From NCBI GenBank assembly GCA_026770615.1, contig MU631416.1, positions 248,549-266,597 on the forward strand: DNA of 18,049 bases. The letters run 5' to 3'. Within the stretch, counting starts at the first letter, position 1. Each line of letters starts with the position of its first letter. Below, in pieces: positions 16,327 through 18,049 of this stretch. The position numbers were made by a program, and so were the translations under genes. Source of the DNA: Pavlovales sp. CCMP2436. Lineage: Eukaryota > Haptophyta > Pavlovophyceae > Pavlovales. The notes under the pieces were generated by a model. That model saw only the letters and a list, made by a program, of their open reading frames with translations. It searched no databases and had not been told where the DNA came from.

Positions 16327-17072
16327 TCGTGGAGCGGCTGCTGCAGGAGCGGCCGGAGACGCTCGACAAGGAATCGGTGCGCCTGCTCTTGCGCTGGTGC
16401 AAGCTGCAGCGCTACAACGAGAGCTGGCTGCAGGTGATCAACCGCGTGACGCGGTAACGGCCGCCGGCCATCACGCAGGGCGAGACGCTGCTCCTCGCGC
16501 GCATCTTCGAGGGCGTGCAGGAGCCCTTCCGCCTCTTCAAGCAGCAGACGCGCAAGAACCTGCTCAACTACAGCTTCCTGCTCTTCCGGCTGCTGCAGCT
16601 ACTCGGCCGCGACGACGTCCTGCCGCACTTCCCGCAGCTGAAGACGCGCGGCAAGTGGGAGGAGCTCGACCGCGTCTGGGGCCTGATCTGCGACTTCCAC
16701 GGGTGGCGCCACCTGCCGGTCGACCTGAGCGCCTACCGCTGGCTCACGGTGGTCCTCCAGCCCGAGGTCTGGCCGCGGCTCGAGACGGACCTCCTGCGCG
16801 CGACCTGGGAGGCGCTCGACTGCGCGGAGGCGGCGACCGCGCTGCACGCCCGCACGCGCGGCGCGCGCCAGCCGGGCTACAGCGACCGGCGCCTCCTGCG
16901 CGAGATGGCGTCGGTGCGCGCCGACCAGCCCGTGCTCAGCACGATTCGGCGGGATAACGAGTTGCGGCGCTGCTCAGGACCGAAGCAGCCGCGGTCGGCG
17001 CAAAGTGTCGCACGTGCACTTCGAGCTCGGACGCAAGCAGCCGCAGCCGATCGGTCAGGCCCGGCTGCATGA
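16236..17072 (+). pseudogene. VLTF3: VLTF3-like late transcription factor, one in-frame stop
   Basis: The frame resumes at about 16236 with HYTPVHHLHERLAQYHLLE, the usual opening of the poxvirus/nucleocytovirus VLTF3 domain (x-H-F-x-x-x-L-x-Q-F-Q-x-x-E). Further matches are LLLRWCKLQRYNESW, then after the break RPPAIT and FEGVQEPFRLF, then RKNLLNYSFLLFRLLQLLG, LPHFPQLKTRGKW and WGLICDFHGW. These follow the family's R-K-N-f-l-s-Y-x-y-v-L-x-x-x-c-x-L-L-g...l-x-x-F-P-x-L-K-s-x-x-k order throughout. One TAA (16455-16457), just before RPPAIT, interrupts it. VLTF3 drives late gene transcription in these viruses. The N-terminal zinc-binding part may be the preceding ORF in another frame. Coding character fades near 16940, where the antisense fragment begins, although the frame stays open to TAA-free sequence ending at 17072. 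Family assignment is strong; activity is unlikely. Confidence 0.8.
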
Positions 17073-17157
17073 CGATGAGCGCCCAGATGAACATGAGCCC
17101 GCCGGTCGGGTCGTTCCCCGCGCGGTTGAAGAGGTACATGCCCGCGGCGACCGACCC
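16936..17157 (-). pseudogene. Possible major capsid protein C-terminal fragment
   Basis: On this strand the composition is natural while the plus frames are Arg/Ala-rich. The sequence holds GMYLFNRAGNDPTGGLMFIW, then ASELEVHVRHFAPT, and stops at 16938-16936. The order Y-x-F...P-S/T-G-x-x-x-F, a beta-rich stretch, and a final strand of V-x-V/A-R type resembles the last jelly-roll strands of nucleocytovirus and polinton-like double-jelly-roll capsid proteins. No more than about 70 residues remain; upstream (higher coordinates) the sequence becomes retroelement on the other strand. It is convergent with the VLTF3-like gene. The match is short and lacks an unambiguous signature, so another beta-rich protein is possible. 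Confidence 0.3.
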
Positions 17158-17159
17158 GC

Positions 17160-18049
17160 CCTCTTCCGCAACATCTCGCGCGAGAGCATGATCGTTTTCA
17201 CGGTACTCCCTGCCGGTCTCGCCAAGGTGCCCAACGACGAGTGGACCGAGATATATGCACGCGCCCTCGGCCTCCCGAGCCCCGCGTGCGCTCACCTCGT
17301 CGGGCGCCTACTCTCCCAGGTCTCCGGCCGCAACACCACGCACATCGACCCCTACGGGGACTCGCTCGCTGCAGCCACCAATTTCCAGGGCGGCCACTTC
17401 GCCAAGCTCCAGCACGACCCCGTCGTCAGGGCGGTTGCGCGTTTCGCGACCGTGTATGGCTGCACCCAAGCCCAGGCGGAGAACTTAGAGATGTTCGGCT
17501 CCGTTCTGCGGCAGAACCCCGGTTCGATGCGGACCGAGGAGGGGCTTCTCCGCGCGCGCGCGGCTACAGTCGACGTCTATGTGGAGCTCGACCAGCCTGA
17601 TGGACAGGCCGCCGTTGGTCACATCGTCGAGATGGACGGTCCACTACGGCCTGACGCACTGCAACGCGGTCGCGCCGACGCGCGGCCACGCGGTAGAGAA
17701 CCGCTCTGGCAAGCTCGACGCTGAGCGCAGGAGGCAGCTCCAGCAGACTGACCGCGAGGTTTTCCGCACGCGAGAGGGCGAGGTGGGACCGATGGAGCAG
17801 CGCCTCAACGGCTTTCCCCCGTTATCGGCATAGCGACCGGCGGCTTCGGGGAGCAGTCAAAGAGCCTCGACAACCTGCTCAAGACCTTCGCTGGCATGGG
17901 TGCGGAGACGTGGATGGGCAAGCTCAGCGCGCCGACGACGATGCAGGCGCGCAACACGCGCAAGGAGCTCGGAGTGATCGTGGCGCGCGGCCACGCCAGG
18001 CTCATCCTTGCCCGCGCGCGCTCGCTGCACACGCAGACTGCGCGCGCGG
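17160..18049 (+). pseudogene. Retroelement C-terminal region, restriction-like endonuclease-type, frameshifted
   Basis: Three successive segments read naturally: to about 17625 in one frame, about 17625-17800 in the next, then back to the first up to the window edge. Motifs fit the region after the reverse transcriptase in non-LTR elements with a restriction-like endonuclease: DPYGDSLAAATN, KLQHDPVVRAVARFA (the family's R-H-D-x-v-v-x-x-l helix), then AATVDVYVE and TVHYGLTH, where the nuclease's D-V-x-V strand would fall. A tail such as GIATGGFGEQSKSLDNLL resembles the end of algal retroelement ORFs. TAG at 17831-17833 ends the middle frame. With two compensating shifts the piece is probably dead. 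It may belong to the same family as the reverse transcriptase fragment at 6706, but the two do not overlap. It runs off the window. Confidence 0.5.

Noticed and set aside
4203..16457. Reassigned stop codons as an explanation of in-frame stops
   Set aside because: The breaks use all three stops (TAG 4203, TAA 6964 and 16455, TGA 11365) and occur with frameshifts, so decay or error is simpler.
16172..16957. 261-codon plus-strand ORF over VLTF3
   Set aside because: Almost entirely Ala/Arg/Pro; the alternative frame carries the VLTF3 domain.

Overview
The window looks like nuclear DNA of a high-GC unicellular eukaryote, most likely an alga; a haptophyte is my best guess, on style alone. The reasons are very GC-rich coding DNA with AT-rich spacers, a plausible GT-AG spliceosomal intron at 5843-6098, broken transposons and a retroelement, and a block of genes resembling those of eukaryotic DNA viruses. 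I recognise no tRNA, rRNA or CRISPR array. Family names are judged by eye from motifs; no search was run.

Left part (1-9200): a minus-strand four-helix membrane protein with a duplicated W-x-G-M-W-D-L unit (600-1448), then a transposase C-terminal remnant (1912-2811). A second DDE-type transposase gene follows on the plus strand (4020-8922). It is badly broken: a stop at 4203, a break near 5200, at least two frameshifts, and about 0.9 kb of foreign sequence in its catalytic domain. That insert is a reverse transcriptase fragment (about 6706-7085) followed by a second, truncated copy of the transposon's own 5' end (7086-7582, copy of 3740-4231).

Middle and right part (9225-17160): a virus-like block. 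It holds a proline/serine-rich region running into a family-A-like DNA polymerase of the type found in virophages and polinton-like viruses (TVpol-like; 10102-12123, one in-frame stop); a minisatellite of CGAACGGAT-type units; a three-domain protein (possible ubiquitin-like, DUF4258-like, KH; 12539-13453); a divergent pair of small membrane proteins starting Met-Gly-Leu (13814-14092 minus, 14290-14847 plus); a 305-bp foldback repeat; a small unknown ORF; a CxxC...H...H protein with a PIP-box-like motif (15829-16326); a VLTF3-like late transcription factor (16236 to about 16940, one stop); and an antisense fragment that may be the C-terminus of a major capsid protein (16936-17157).

Right end (17160-18049): C-terminal part of a retroelement with a degenerate restriction-like endonuclease region and two compensating frameshifts. 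It appears to cut off the capsid-like fragment.

Overall reading (inference): a decaying endogenous DNA virus next to, and invaded by, host transposons. Polymerase, late transcription factor and possible capsid gene would form replication, late expression and virion modules. No packaging ATPase, protease, integrase or helicase is visible, so the element is incomplete here or continues outside the window.
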